Part shown: positions 8,144-15,507 of the stretch, piece after piece
Numbering within the stretch: the first letter of the stretch is position 1
Layout of the letters: every line of letters begins with the position of its first letter
Assembly: GCA_003210155.1 (NCBI GenBank)
Contig: QCNC01000012.1
Span: 1-45,523, forward strand
Origin: Prochlorococcus sp. AG-424-E18
Lineage (GTDB): Bacteria > Cyanobacteriota > Cyanobacteriia > PCC-6307 > Cyanobiaceae
DNA: 45,523 bases
Direction of reading: 5' to 3'
Translations under genes and position numbers: made by a program
The notes under the pieces: model-generated
Database searches by the model: none
What the model saw: the letters and a program-made list of their open reading frames with translations, nothing else
What the model was told of the DNA's origin: nothing

Positions 8144-8275
8144 TTAAAGACCGCGTATATACCTCTTAGGTAAACCAGAGTGTTTACGAGGTTTTACTAA
8201 AATAGGTAAAACAATAACTCCTACGGTAAAAAGACAGATTGGAGCAACTACCATCAATATAGATTCTAGAGACAT
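8144..8275 (-). CDS. Small single-helix membrane protein (43 aa)
   Basis: The frame begins MSLESILMVVAPICLF, a hydrophobic helix up to about residue 27, then a basic proline/lysine tail (LVKPRKHSGLPKRYIRGL). The positive tail predicts a cytoplasmic C-terminus. The tidy build suggests a real small membrane subunit, but no family is recognised. Confidence 0.55.
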   Translation of the reverse strand: MSLESILMVVAPICLFTVGVIVLPILVKPRKHSGLPKRYIRGL

Positions 8276-8463
8276 GAAAAATTTTGAATTTATTAATAAA
8301 TAGCAGGATTTTTTTTTAAAGTCATGCGTATTTATATCTATTTTGTGAGAATAGATTCAAAATTTTTATAAATTATTAAGTAAAAAAGAAAAAAAGCTTA
8401 AAAAAAAGCAATTTTTTCAAAATTCATCCTATCTACTTAATAATTATTTAAAAGTGATTACAT

Positions 8464-8598
8464 ATGGATCAAGAAAAAAATTGGATGCTTATGACTTATT
8501 ATTGTCCAACTCATGGTGATTCAGGTTTTGTAAAACCAATTCAACTAACAAAAAAAGAAATTAGTAAAAAATTCTCAAAAAAAACTAAGAGTACTTAA
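8464..8598 (+). CDS. Small hypothetical soluble protein (44 aa)
   Basis: The frame encodes MDQEKNWMLMTYYCPTHGDS and a strongly basic C-terminal half rich in lysine. CPTHG could be part of a metal site, but there is only one cysteine. No family is recognised. The gene stands alone; the next plus-strand terminator is at 9160, which would make its message antisense to the minus-strand pair 8743-9097. Confidence 0.5.
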   Translation: MDQEKNWMLMTYYCPTHGDSGFVKPIQLTKKEISKKFSKKTKST

Positions 8599-8742
8599 AT
8601 TAATTTTTTAAAATAAACCTAAGATATTTCGAAAATGTTCTAAATTTTGATTGAAATCTGTTTAATTAAAATTGATATCTTACAAAAATTCTATAAGCTG
8701 TTTTTTTATCAGCAGTATTAAAAATTAATTTAAAAAAACAAC

Positions 8743-8895
8743 TTAATTTCTATCAAAATCGCATGTTAATTCACATTGATTAAGATCATGAGATGATATC
8801 TTTTCTAAAATTCTTAACATATCAATTTCGGAGAGCTCTCCATTTGAGTTCCATTTTAAAGTTGTTTTCCTTTGAGGTGAATTTTTTTTATTCAT
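8743..8895 (-). CDS. Small hypothetical protein (50 aa), second gene of a pair
   Basis: The frame gives MNKKNSPQRKTTLKWNSNGE, then SEIDMLRILEKISSHDLNQCELTCDF. It contains a CX3C pair (CELTC) near the C-terminus. Its ATG lies inside the end of the upstream gene (8-base overlap) and is preceded by a strong purine-rich ribosome binding site, GGGGGGTGAG, four bases before the start. This is the best RBS in the block and supports translation. No family is recognised. Confidence 0.6.
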   Translation of the reverse strand: MNKKNSPQRKTTLKWNSNGELSEIDMLRILEKISSHDLNQCELTCDFDRN

Positions 8896-9097
8896 TTTGC
8901 TCACCCCCCTTTAAATGAACTTCTAAACAACGAGTAATACATTCTTGATGACCATCCACAATACTGCATTCAGTAATACACTCAAAATATGAATTAATAG
9001 AATCTATTTCTGTATTCTGGTTGGTAGAAACAAATGAATCATTCATAATATTGTCTAATTTATTTGGAATAGAGATATAGCACGAATTTATGTTCAA
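8888..9097 (-). CDS. Small twin-CX3C protein (69 aa)
   Basis: The C-terminal half has CITEC, eight residues, then CITRC, a CX3C-X8-CX3C arrangement expected to form a disulfide- or metal-stabilised helical hairpin. The N-terminal third is polar and has a further cysteine. The overlapping downstream gene also has a CX3C. A start at the internal methionine near residue 18 would give 52 residues without losing the motif. No family is recognised; similarity to mitochondrial twin-CX3C chaperones is only in motif spacing. Confidence 0.6.
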   Translation of the reverse strand: MNINSCYISIPNKLDNIMNDSFVSTNQNTEIDSINSYFECITECSIVDGHQECITRCLEVHLKGGEQNE

Positions 9098-9159
9098 TAA
9101 TTTAATTTATTAAGTGAATTAGAAAAAATAAGTATTATTTACTAAAGCTATATTTCACC

Positions 9160-9196
9160 TAGTTTGCCTTTAAAAAGGTAGAACTATTTTTTTTTT
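9160..9196 (+). terminator. Strong plus-strand terminator with no obvious parent gene
   Basis: TAGTT and TGCCTT pair with AAGGTA and AACTA (one bulged G, one G-T wobble) around a TAAA loop, followed by ten T. It sits 63 bases upstream of the minus-strand twin-CX3C gene and points away from it. The nearest plus-strand frame ends at 8598. Confidence 0.75.
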
Positions 9197-9334
9197 AAAA
9201 GACAGAAGAAAAAACACTTTTAATTATTTAATGTTAATTTTTATCAGTTAATTTTTCAAAAAATCAGCATAAAGACTGATTTACTTTTAAGTAATTTAGT
9301 TAGAAGATAAAAAAGTACACTTTTAGATTTTCAA

Positions 9335-9487
9335 ATGAAATCATTTATTAATTGGCTTTCGAAAATGTTTGAGAGTATGGCAAATGCTTTTATGCACCCT
9401 TTAAAAAATGACTTACCTCCATCTATTGGTACGCATGCATATAGCAGTATTCCCATAAAAAGAAAATTGAGAAGAAGGTTGAATTAG
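9335..9487 (+). CDS. Small hypothetical protein (50 aa)
   Basis: The frame has an amphipathic N-terminal helix (FINWLSKMFESMANAFMHPL), then DLPPSIGTHAYSSIPIKRK and a very basic end RRRLN. The PP-IG-YS-IP layout looks like a conserved linear motif rather than noise. No family is recognised. It ends three bases before the stop of the convergent desaturase gene. Confidence 0.55.
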   Translation: MKSFINWLSKMFESMANAFMHPLKNDLPPSIGTHAYSSIPIKRKLRRRLN

Positions 9488-9490
9488 GTA

Positions 9491-10597
9491 TTAACTAATT
9501 GGAATTAATTTTTCATTTTTATTATCCCAAATAATATATTTGAAGCAGTTTGAAAAATCTCTTAATTTTAAGAACTTTGATTCTTGGAGCAAATGAATGT
9601 TTGCTTTATGGCAAGCTCTTAAGTTGTAATTTGGTATTCTCTCAGAGAGATGATGAATGCTGTGGAATGATATGTCTGCTAAAAACCAATTTAGCCAGTT
9701 AGGTATATCTAAATTGCTACTACCTAAAATAGCTCCATCGATGAGATCCCAATTCTTTGTATTTTTAGCATATGCATTCTCATAGTTATGTTGTATGAAA
9801 AAAACACATATTAAAATTGCTGCTGTTAAGGTTAATAAAATGGAATAGAATGATAAGAAAAAAACTAACCCCAACCATTTACACATAAAAATCCACCCTA
9901 TTATCACTACTATGTTATTGATTATTAATTCAAATAGCTCACTAAAATTATTTCCATAATCAGAAAAAGGTGGTTTGACTCTTGAATTTATAGCTAAAAG
10001 TTGAGAAATTTCTCTTTTTTTTATTTTGATAAAAGTCTCTTCCAATATATCTTTAATGAAATTAAAAATGATAATGACAAGTCCTAATCTAGGTTTTAAA
10101 ACTAAGTAAAAAAAACCTCCAGGGAAAATCATCATCCAGTTTCGACTTACTTTATAAAATATTTGCTCTCTTTTTGTAAGAGATTCATAATCTTCAAGAC
10201 TTAAAACATCTATCGGACCTTTGTAAATTTCCCAATTTCCATTATTTCTATGATGAAATGCATGATCAATTGACCATGACTTCTGGGGAATACCATTAAC
10301 CAATCCAAGTAAAAATCCAAAAAAGCGGTTTAATTTCCGTTTTGTAAAAAGAGAATTATGACCGCAATCATGCATTAATGAGAAGGTTCGAGAAGAGAAT
10401 AGAGTTAGAAGAACTAAAAAAGGTATTAATAGAAATCCCTTAATCAATAATGAAAAAGGTTGATTTATTATTTGGTGGACGATTAACCAAATAGAAATGA
10501 TTGGGAAGATGGTAGAAATAATTTGATAAGAAGCTCTAATGTTATTTCTTTTTAAAAATGGTTTTATTAAAAAATCACCTCTATTTACTTTAAGCAT
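9491..10597 (-). CDS. Membrane fatty acid desaturase family protein
   Basis: The 368-residue protein has three histidine boxes: HDCGHNSLF (76-84), HAFHH (112-116) and HSIHH (312-316), with QHNYENAY near 269 and LSERIPNYNLRACH after the third box. HDCGHN followed by NRFFGFLLG is typical of the omega-6/omega-3 related group, and the end of the protein is typical for acyl-lipid desaturases. About four to six membrane helices are visible. It differs clearly from the DesA-type protein at 6769 and probably acts at another position or substrate; position not predictable. Confidence 0.82.
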   Translation of the reverse strand: MLKVNRGDFLIKPFLKRNNIRASYQIISTIFPIISIWLIVHQIINQPFSLLIKGFLLIPFLVLLTLFSSRTFSLMHDCGHNSLFTKRKLNRFFGFLLGLVNGIPQKSWSIDHAFHHRNNGNWEIYKGPIDVLSLEDYESLTKREQIFYKVSRNWMMIFPGGFFYLVLKPRLGLVIIIFNFIKDILEETFIKIKKREISQLLAINSRVKPPFSDYGNNFSELFELIINNIVVIIGWIFMCKWLGLVFFLSFYSILLTLTAAILICVFFIQHNYENAYAKNTKNWDLIDGAILGSSNLDIPNWLNWFLADISFHSIHHLSERIPNYNLRACHKANIHLLQESKFLKLRDFSNCFKYIIWDNKNEKLIPIS

Positions 10598-10677
10598 ATT
10601 TTTTATATTTTTTTGATGCTAACAATTTTTAAAAAGTATTGATTATTTAATAAACAAAAAAATATTTTAAAACCATA

Positions 10678-10833
10678 CTAAAGAATAAATTCTTTAGACA
10701 TAGTTCTCAATTGATCTAGATTTAATCTTTCTAAATAATTTTTAAAGTCACTAAGATTCTTATTAGAGTCAGAATTTTTACTCTCGTAAAGAAGACTATT
10801 AGAAATTAACTCAATAAGATGATCTTTATCCAT
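10678..10833 (-). CDS. Small hypothetical protein (51 aa)
   Basis: The frame encodes a soluble, likely all-helical chain: MDKDHLIELISNSLLYESKN, then NLSDFKNYLERLNLDQLRTM. Two helices separated by a serine/asparagine-rich turn are expected. No family is recognised. It lies between the desaturase and a membrane coiled-coil protein on the same strand. Confidence 0.55.
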   Translation of the reverse strand: MDKDHLIELISNSLLYESKNSDSNKNLSDFKNYLERLNLDQLRTMSKEFIL

Positions 10834-10919
10834 ATCTCCTTATAGACCAAAATTCCTGTTAAAAAAATTAAGGTCTTGAATTCGAGATCATTAACTCATC
10901 TCTATTTAAAAGTAATTTT

Positions 10920-11138
10920 TTATAAATTTTTTAAATCTTGTTCTATTTTTTCTAATCTTTCATTTAATTCTTTTTGTTCCTTAATTAAGGCTTTTTTCTT
11001 TTCTGCAAGCTCTTTGTTCAAAGGAGAATTGAAATATTTTTGGTAAGAGACAAAAAAAACTGCTATCGCTACTGCAATGCCAAGAGCACCAATTATTAGA
11101 ATTGGCGATGAAGGAAAGTCGTAAAATGGAATTGACAA
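10920..11138 (-). CDS. Membrane-anchored coiled-coil protein (72 aa)
   Basis: One membrane helix (SPILIIGALGIAVAIAVFF, about residues 11-29) is followed by a highly charged coiled coil (residues 42-72: KELAEKKKALIKEQKEL and ERLEKIEQDLKNL). The layout suggests a small membrane-tethered scaffold. No named family is recognised. Reads as a real gene by composition and length. Confidence 0.7.
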   Translation of the reverse strand: MSIPFYDFPSSPILIIGALGIAVAIAVFFVSYQKYFNSPLNKELAEKKKALIKEQKELNERLEKIEQDLKNL

Positions 11139-11345
11139 TGTACTTTAGTAAAAATAAATTCTAGCTATCTCATAAACAAAAAAATGAGTAATAAATACTT
11201 ATTCTTTAAAAAGCTTTATGGTAATTATGTTAGTTATTTTGTAAAAAAAAATAAGTTTAATCTTTAATTATTTTTTAAAATAAGTATTTTTACAGCTGTC
11301 AAAGAATAAATAACTAATAATGATTAAACTAGTAAAAATTTTTTC

Positions 11346-11654
11346 ATGAAGAAAATCATAAATAAAAAAAATGAACCATGGTTTAAATGGTTAACGAGAG
11401 AACTTAATTCTTATGAAGCTTTTCAGGATTTCGAATCAGGCAAGAATCCACGAGATGTAGCAGAGGATTTTATTTCTAGAAATAGTACTGCTATTTCAGA
11501 AGTTTTCGAGAATTTTGATGAAGAAGATAAAGATACACTCGATCAGTTTCTTAAATTAACCGAATGCGAGATGCATGTGTTTAGAATTCTTGAAAAACAA
11601 ATAGAGTTAAGAAAAAAGGTAAGATTTGTAGATTTTAAAAAAAGAAAAAATTGA
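11346..11654 (+). CDS. Hypothetical helical protein, paralogue of the gene at 22119
   Basis: The 102-residue protein shares a pattern with the 88-residue product at 22119: an aromatic start (PWFKWLTREL versus YWFSWFYEKW), G-xx-P-xx-VAEDFISRN versus G-xx-P-xx-IAERFVNEN, and FLKLTECEMHVF versus FMKLSESELHIL. The two are clearly related copies of an unnamed helical family. A basic C-terminal tail (KKVRFVDFKKRKN) is unique to this copy. Function unknown. Confidence 0.75.
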   Translation: MKKIINKKNEPWFKWLTRELNSYEAFQDFESGKNPRDVAEDFISRNSTAISEVFENFDEEDKDTLDQFLKLTECEMHVFRILEKQIELRKKVRFVDFKKRKN

Positions 11655-11665
11655 GGAGTTAATTT

Positions 11666-12001
11666 TTATATAAGTTTATTTTTCCCATTACCAGTCTTAC
11701 CAAAACCTAGCCAGATGAACCATAAGATCCATCCTAAGATAGGTATTAAATTAATAAAGATCCATTTCCAATCTTTTCCAAAATCTTTGATTCTTCTTAC
11801 ATCAATAGCTATTTGAGGAATGATACAAACTATGCCATAAACATTGAAACCAAACGTTTTTAAAAATATTGGGATAGTTAGGAAAGAAATTATAAGATTC
11901 GCTAGTTGAACTAACCACCAGTCCGATCGAGATGTGAATCCTTTGAAGTCTGTAGCTTTAATCCAAAACTCTTTATATGCGTTTAAAAAGTCATTAAACA
12001 T
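11666..12001 (-). CDS. DUF805 family membrane protein
   Basis: The 111-residue protein matches DUF805: an N-terminal amphipathic segment with YKEFWIKATDFKGFTSRSDWW, two central membrane helices, the DVRRIKDFGKDW block, and a final helix ending WLGFGKTGNGKN. DUF805 proteins are small integral membrane proteins with unknown function. It is convergent with the preceding gene (11 bp between stops). Confidence 0.88.
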   Translation of the reverse strand: MFNDFLNAYKEFWIKATDFKGFTSRSDWWLVQLANLIISFLTIPIFLKTFGFNVYGIVCIIPQIAIDVRRIKDFGKDWKWIFINLIPILGWILWFIWLGFGKTGNGKNKLI

Positions 12002-12069
12002 AAATTAAAAATTCAAAGAATCTAACATTATCAATTTAATCTTTAATTTATCAAAATATTATTTATTTA

Positions 12070-12234
12070 CTAAATAGGATCAAATAAATTCATATCATTA
12101 GAATCTTGTTTTGAAATCTCATCTTGATTTGGTAATGAACAGAATCCGTCTTTGCAAATCATCTTTTCTTTTGCAATACCGTTAGTTTTTGAAAATATGT
12201 TTTTGTTATTGTTATTTGAAGATTCTTTCAGCAT
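12070..12234 (-). CDS. Small hypothetical protein with CKDGFC motif (54 aa)
   Basis: A polar, Asn/Ser/Lys-rich chain with a single ordered patch MICKDGFCSLP in the middle. The C-x4-C pair next to SLP could form a disulfide or metal site. The rest looks disordered. No family is recognised. Confidence 0.5.
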   Translation of the reverse strand: MLKESSNNNNKNIFSKTNGIAKEKMICKDGFCSLPNQDEISKQDSNDMNLFDPI

Positions 12235-12316
12235 TTATATAAAAAAATTAAATCCAATATTAAATTAATAACTCAATTTATTTTTATAGGCAACAAAATT
12301 AATATTAATTATTTAT

Positions 12317-12412
12317 TTACTTTTTTTGATTTGGCAAGTCTCTCCAAAACAATGCCATTATGTAAATAAATAAAGATATAGAACAAATATAAAGTAAAGA
12401 ATTTAAGTGCAT
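12317..12412 (-). CDS. Small single-helix membrane protein (31 aa)
   Basis: MHLNSLLYICSISLFIYIMA forms one membrane helix, followed by a short charged tail WRDLPNQKK. The build suits a small membrane peptide, but a 31-codon frame in AT-rich DNA is weak evidence alone. It is on the same strand as its neighbours at 12070 and 12658. Confidence 0.4.
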   Translation of the reverse strand: MHLNSLLYICSISLFIYIMALFWRDLPNQKK

Positions 12413-12474
12413 TTTTATTTATTAAAGTAATAACAAAGAAGTCCTTTCATAAAAATGGGATTTCAACAGATTGG

Positions 12475-12560
12475 TAATTTTTTGATTTGCAATCAAACAA
12501 ATTCTAGTATTTATTTAAGTTTTTTATGCTTTTCCCAAACTTTGAGATGGAAAAGTTTTT
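12475..12560 (+). ncRNA. Candidate small RNA with two hairpins and terminator
   Basis: A TTTGATT/AATCAAA hairpin (12481-12497, TGC loop) is followed by CTTTTCC/GGAAAAG (12529-12555) and five T. Both hairpins and the T-run read on the plus strand, while every gene nearby is on the minus strand. The start is unknown. The 5' bound is only the edge of the first hairpin. Confidence 0.35.
12529..12560 (+). terminator. Plus-strand hairpin terminator
   Basis: A 7-bp stem CTTTTCC/GGAAAAG with a 13-base loop is followed by TTTTT. It is weaker than those at 5491 and 9160 because the T-run is short. No plus-strand gene lies between it and 11654. Confidence 0.5.
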
Positions 12561-12657
12561 AAATTTTTGGAATATATCTATTTAGTTAGTAAAACTTATA
12601 AATCTTAGAGTTTTATAAATCTAATCAAATTCTACATTTTTGAATGTTTATTTTATT

Positions 12658-12798
12658 TCACGATCTATCCTTATTTTTTTCTGTTAGAGCTTTTCTACCT
12701 TCCTTAAGGGTTCTTAATACGAGCCAGGTTAGAGAGGATATTATAAGGATGGTAAGTGTAATTAGAGAAATATGAGTTGTATCAATATTGTTCGCCAA
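12658..12798 (-). CDS. Small single-helix membrane protein, TTG start (46 aa)
   Basis: From a TTG at 12798 the frame encodes ANNIDTTHIS, a membrane helix LITLTILIISSLTWLVL (residues 12-28) and a basic tail TLKEGRKALTEKNKDRS. An AAGGA lies about 12 bases upstream of the TTG, somewhat far for a binding site. The helix plus basic tail is convincing despite the rare start. Confidence 0.45.
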   Translation of the reverse strand: MANNIDTTHISLITLTILIISSLTWLVLRTLKEGRKALTEKNKDRS

Positions 12799-12844
12799 TT
12801 TAATTAAATTCCTTATGAGTCTTTAATTTAAAAAATTCAAAAAT

Positions 12845-13027
12845 TCAAACGTCTGATCTAGAGTAAGCAGGTATTAGCATTCCACCATCTTGGTCGTCAT
12901 TATTATCATCATCAAACCCACCCCCCAGAAGTAATTCAATAATTAGAAGTACAGCTACTGGATAAAGGCACCACAATATTGCTGTAAAAGGACTTACTGA
13001 GGAAGAAGCTGAGTAAAATTCTGTCAT
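12845..13027 (-). CDS. Small membrane protein with acidic DDQDGG motif (60 aa)
   Basis: One membrane helix (AILWCLYPVAVLLIIELLL, about residues 16-34) is followed by a glycine turn, an acidic patch FDDDNNDDQDGG and MLIPAYSRSDV. The acidic patch next to a Gly-Gly recurs in the 44-aa protein at 14165, suggesting a shared small family. The DDD-DDQDGG run could bind a divalent cation. Function unknown. Confidence 0.7.
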   Translation of the reverse strand: MTEFYSASSSVSPFTAILWCLYPVAVLLIIELLLGGGFDDDNNDDQDGGMLIPAYSRSDV

Positions 13028-13311
13028 GAACTGATATTAATCTAAAGAAACAACAATTGTGGATCCTCTGGATAATGTTTTATTCAATATTTCTATAAAT
13101 ATTTTTTAAAAACTTTTCTCTTTAGCTCGAATAGATCTTTGGTATGTATTGATATTTTTATTCTTAAAATCAAATTGAATAATAATTTTTTTGAACCTGC
13201 TGAGAAATTGATAATGACATAATGAATCGCGCGATTGTTATTTTTTATACTTAACAATAATTGTACAATTTTGATTCGAAAACTATTATTTATTTTGAAT
13301 TTATAAATTCT

Positions 13312-13443
13312 ATGTTTTCTTTCACTTTTGATCCTTTGGCTGCGATATTTGGTATATCAGGAATTGTAGGCTTCTTTTTCTTCGTTTCTGCTGCTAAGGG
13401 AACTTCCAGTATCAATACAAAACCAAAAAAGGAATTAGATTAG
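13312..13443 (+). CDS. Small single-helix membrane protein (43 aa)
   Basis: From the ATG at 13312: MFSFTFDPLAAIFGISGIVG, then FFFFVSAAKG and a tail SSINTKPKKELD. The frame is open back to a TTG at 13261 (60 residues), but the ATG start matches the short membrane-protein build of the neighbours. No family is recognised. The 284 bases before it (13028-13311) contain no other gene; I see only a 12-base palindrome AATCGCGCGATT at 13225-13236. Confidence 0.5.
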   Translation: MFSFTFDPLAAIFGISGIVGFFFFVSAAKGTSSINTKPKKELD

Positions 13444-13507
13444 AACTTATTTTCTCTGAAAACTAAATTGAAATTTTAAATTTAGTATTTAAAAGGCTTT
13501 TTAATTA

Positions 13508-13678
13508 TTACTTATTCCATTGCTTAGAAATAAATTCAAGAAAATCTTTTAGATCCTCTTCAGGACAATTTGTTTGTTTTTGTAAATCAATGCAAATTTG
13601 CTTAATATTTTCAAAGGCCTTTTTTACAATTTCGTTTTTTTCAATAACCTCAAAATATTCTTGATCAGTGAAAGGCAT
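13508..13678 (-). CDS. Small hypothetical helical protein (56 aa)
   Basis: MPFTDQEYFEVIEKNEIVKK continues into a second acidic/basic helix (CPEEDLKDFLEFISKQWNK). It is charged, soluble and probably two or three helices. Two cysteines (CIDLQKQTNC) are 10 apart. No family is recognised. The composition (acidic, aromatic end) is protein-like and unlike random AT-rich frames. Confidence 0.55.
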   Translation of the reverse strand: MPFTDQEYFEVIEKNEIVKKAFENIKQICIDLQKQTNCPEEDLKDFLEFISKQWNK

Positions 13679-13769
13679 AATATTAGTTTCTTTCTGGAAA
13701 ATTATTTATTAACCATATTTTATCTACATTGGCTAAACAGTAAAGAAGAAAAAGTCTTTTTTCTTAAAT

Positions 13770-14045
13770 TTAGCTACCCAATCGATAATGTTTTTTAATA
13801 CTTTTGGTTACTTCCCATTCGCAGTTAAGTCCAGCAGGAAACTCAACTAGATCTCCAGCTTTAATCACGTAAATGTCACCGTTTTGGGTACTTATTTTCG
13901 CTTGACCTTCAATAATTAAGCAAATTTCCTTATCACCGTAATTCCATTGAAATTTGCTTGGCTCACATTCCCAAATAGGCCAACTTTTTATTCCATACTG
14001 AATTATTACGCTTGCACTACAGGGGGAAGTTATTAGAACTTTCAA
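13770..14045 (-). CDS. Small cupin-domain protein (DUF861/cupin_3 type)
   Basis: The 91-residue protein is a single cupin barrel: KSWPIWECEPSKFQW at the start of the domain, YGDKEICLIIEGQAKIST in the middle and KAGDLVEFPAGLNCEWEV as the second cupin motif. The SWPIW...E.G.a.i...aGD.v.fP.G..c.W pattern fits the cupin_3/DUF861 group found widely in cyanobacteria and plants. The start is a TTG at 14045; no in-frame ATG precedes the conserved region. Ligand and reaction unknown. Confidence 0.82.
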   Translation of the reverse strand: MKVLITSPCSASVIIQYGIKSWPIWECEPSKFQWNYGDKEICLIIEGQAKISTQNGDIYVIKAGDLVEFPAGLNCEWEVTKSIKKHYRLGS

Positions 14046-14164
14046 GAAATAGTTCGGAAGTGTTTTTTCATTTTACAAATAAAAGAAATATTTATTTTCG
14101 AGAATGTGTATTTCTTTACTGTCTTTTATTTTTTTTCGTTTATCATAAAAAAAATTTCTAATTT

Positions 14165-14299
14165 ATGGATGAGCTTTCTGTATTGTCAATTTCGCTATCT
14201 ATAGCTTCTTTAGGAATATTTTTTTTATTTTTCGCTTCAAATGATGATGATGACCAGGATGGAGGTAAGTTGATTAAATCATTAGAAAGAATTAATTAA
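14165..14299 (+). CDS. Small membrane protein with DDDDQDGG motif (44 aa)
   Basis: MDELSVLSIS is followed by one membrane helix (LSIASLGIFFLFFA), the acidic block SNDDDDQDGG, and KLIKSLERIN. The motif is nearly the same as in the 60-aa protein at 12845 (DDDNNDDQDGGMLI), and both place it right after the helix. Its stop overlaps the stop of the convergent gene at 14296. Confidence 0.65.
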   Translation: MDELSVLSISLSIASLGIFFLFFASNDDDDQDGGKLIKSLERIN

Positions 14300-14418
14300 T
14301 TCCAAGTAAATAAAACATGTAATAGCGATTTATAACCTATAAAGCCTGCATAAATGCAGCTTAAAAAAATAACATAAACTTCCAATGTGCCGAGTCTTTT
14401 TTTCTTTAATGTTTTCAT
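14296..14418 (-). CDS. Small single-helix membrane protein (40 aa)
   Basis: A basic start (MKTLKKKRLG) precedes one helix (EVYVIFLSCIYAGFIGY) and a short aromatic end (LLHVLFTWN). The positive N-terminus predicts a cytoplasmic N-terminus. The stop codon overlaps that of the convergent 44-aa gene by three bases. No family is recognised. Confidence 0.5.
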   Translation of the reverse strand: MKTLKKKRLGTLEVYVIFLSCIYAGFIGYKSLLHVLFTWN

Positions 14419-14495
14419 TATTTTGAGTGTTTATAGGGTAATTTTATTTAATTTGATTTTTATTAACATGAGTATTTTTTACATTAACTCAGAGA

Positions 14496-15368
14496 TTAAA
14501 GAATTATTAATGTCAAGCCAAAAAATAAAAAACAAGTAAAAAATATTATTTTTTTAGTAATTTCTCTTTCCTCAGTCTTAGCAAAAAATAAGGAAATTAC
14601 TGGAGATATGCTTAATAAAGCCCATCCTACTCCTATGGGAAGGGTTTTAAACACAACTTGTTGTAGAAATATTCCCACATTTGTTCCAAGAAGTATTGAA
14701 ATAAAAAATCTTTTTTGTTGTTTTTTATCTATGTTTTTTAAGAAAAAATTAATCTTAAATCCTTTTAAACTAATTAAAAAAATAATTGCACCTAATAATC
14801 TTATTTCAGTTGTAAGGAAAGGAGATAAATTGCTTTTAAGGAAAACCATCCTTGATAAAAGACCTCCAAGAACAGCACATAAAACTGATAAAAAAGGAAA
14901 AGCAAAAATCTTAAAGTTATTTTTTTCTGAGAAAGAGGAGTTTTCCTCTTTGAAATCGTTACCTTTTCTGAGAATTATGAATAGCGAGATCGTTACTATA
15001 ATTATTCCAACCCATGATTTAGTTGTTAAATTTTCATTAATAAAAAATTCCCCTGATAAAGCTGCTATTAAAGGAGAAAGAGTTTCTATAGATAAAGTTT
15101 TTCTTGTTCCAATTGTTTGTAGTGACTTTAAATAGAAAGTATCACCTAAACCAATACCTATTATTCCACTAATTAGTAGGATAAATATGTTTTTTAATTC
15201 AGTTGTAGAAATTAGATTGATAAAAGCAGGTATAAAAATTAAAAAAGCTATTATATTTTTTGTTAAATTAATATCTATTGATTTATATTTTTGAGTTTGC
15301 GAGCGCCAAATAAAGCACGCATATGTCCAAGATGTAGCAGCTCCAAAAGCAGAAAGGATTCCAATCAA
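14496..15368 (-). CDS. EamA/DMT superfamily transporter
   Basis: The 290-residue protein has about ten membrane helices in two EamA repeats. The first repeat ends with GIIGIGLGDTFYLKSLQTIG and LSIETLSPLIAALSGEFF, which carries the conserved P-L-A-A...GE-x-F of drug/metabolite transporters. The second repeat has GTNVGIFLQQVVF and GVGWALLSISPVISLFFAK. Such proteins export or import small metabolites; the substrate is not predictable. Confidence 0.85.
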   Translation of the reverse strand: MIGILSAFGAATSWTYACFIWRSQTQKYKSIDINLTKNIIAFLIFIPAFINLISTTELKNIFILLISGIIGIGLGDTFYLKSLQTIGTRKTLSIETLSPLIAALSGEFFINENLTTKSWVGIIIVTISLFIILRKGNDFKEENSSFSEKNNFKIFAFPFLSVLCAVLGGLLSRMVFLKSNLSPFLTTEIRLLGAIIFLISLKGFKINFFLKNIDKKQQKRFFISILLGTNVGIFLQQVVFKTLPIGVGWALLSISPVISLFFAKTEEREITKKIIFFTCFLFFGLTLIIL

Positions 15369-15389
15369 AACGAATAATTTTTAAAAATT

Positions 15390-15488
15390 TTATTTTATAA
15401 ATTGAGTAAATGCTAAAAAGAATACATAAATAAGAATCAAAATCCCCGGTAAGTACTGAATTAGTGATTTGAAATTATTTTTTTTCAT
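15390..15488 (-). CDS. Small single-helix membrane protein (32 aa)
   Basis: MKKNNFKSLIQYLPGILILI continues into YVFFLAFTQFIK, one hydrophobic helix behind a basic N-terminus. It is on the same strand as the genes on both sides (15508 upstream, 14496 downstream) and could sit in one message with them. No family is recognised. Confidence 0.45.
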   Translation of the reverse strand: MKKNNFKSLIQYLPGILILIYVFFLAFTQFIK

Positions 15489-15507
15489 TTTTCTAAAATA
15501 ATTAATT

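Noticed and set aside
11184..11267. 27-codon plus-strand frame (starts MSNKYLFFKKLY)
   Set aside because: Very short, no RBS, and its lysine/phenylalanine content is what AT-rich DNA gives by chance.
13225..13236. Palindrome AATCGCGCGATT
   Set aside because: Zero-loop palindrome, not HIP1 (GCGATCGC), single occurrence seen; no support for a site.
14082..14117. AAAGAAATA/TATTTCTTT stem upstream of the 44-aa gene
   Set aside because: Almost all A-T and a long loop; likely weak and expected by chance in this composition.
14608..15135. 175-residue plus-strand frame inside the EamA transporter
   Set aside because: Antisense shadow: the opposite frame encodes a clear two-repeat transporter.
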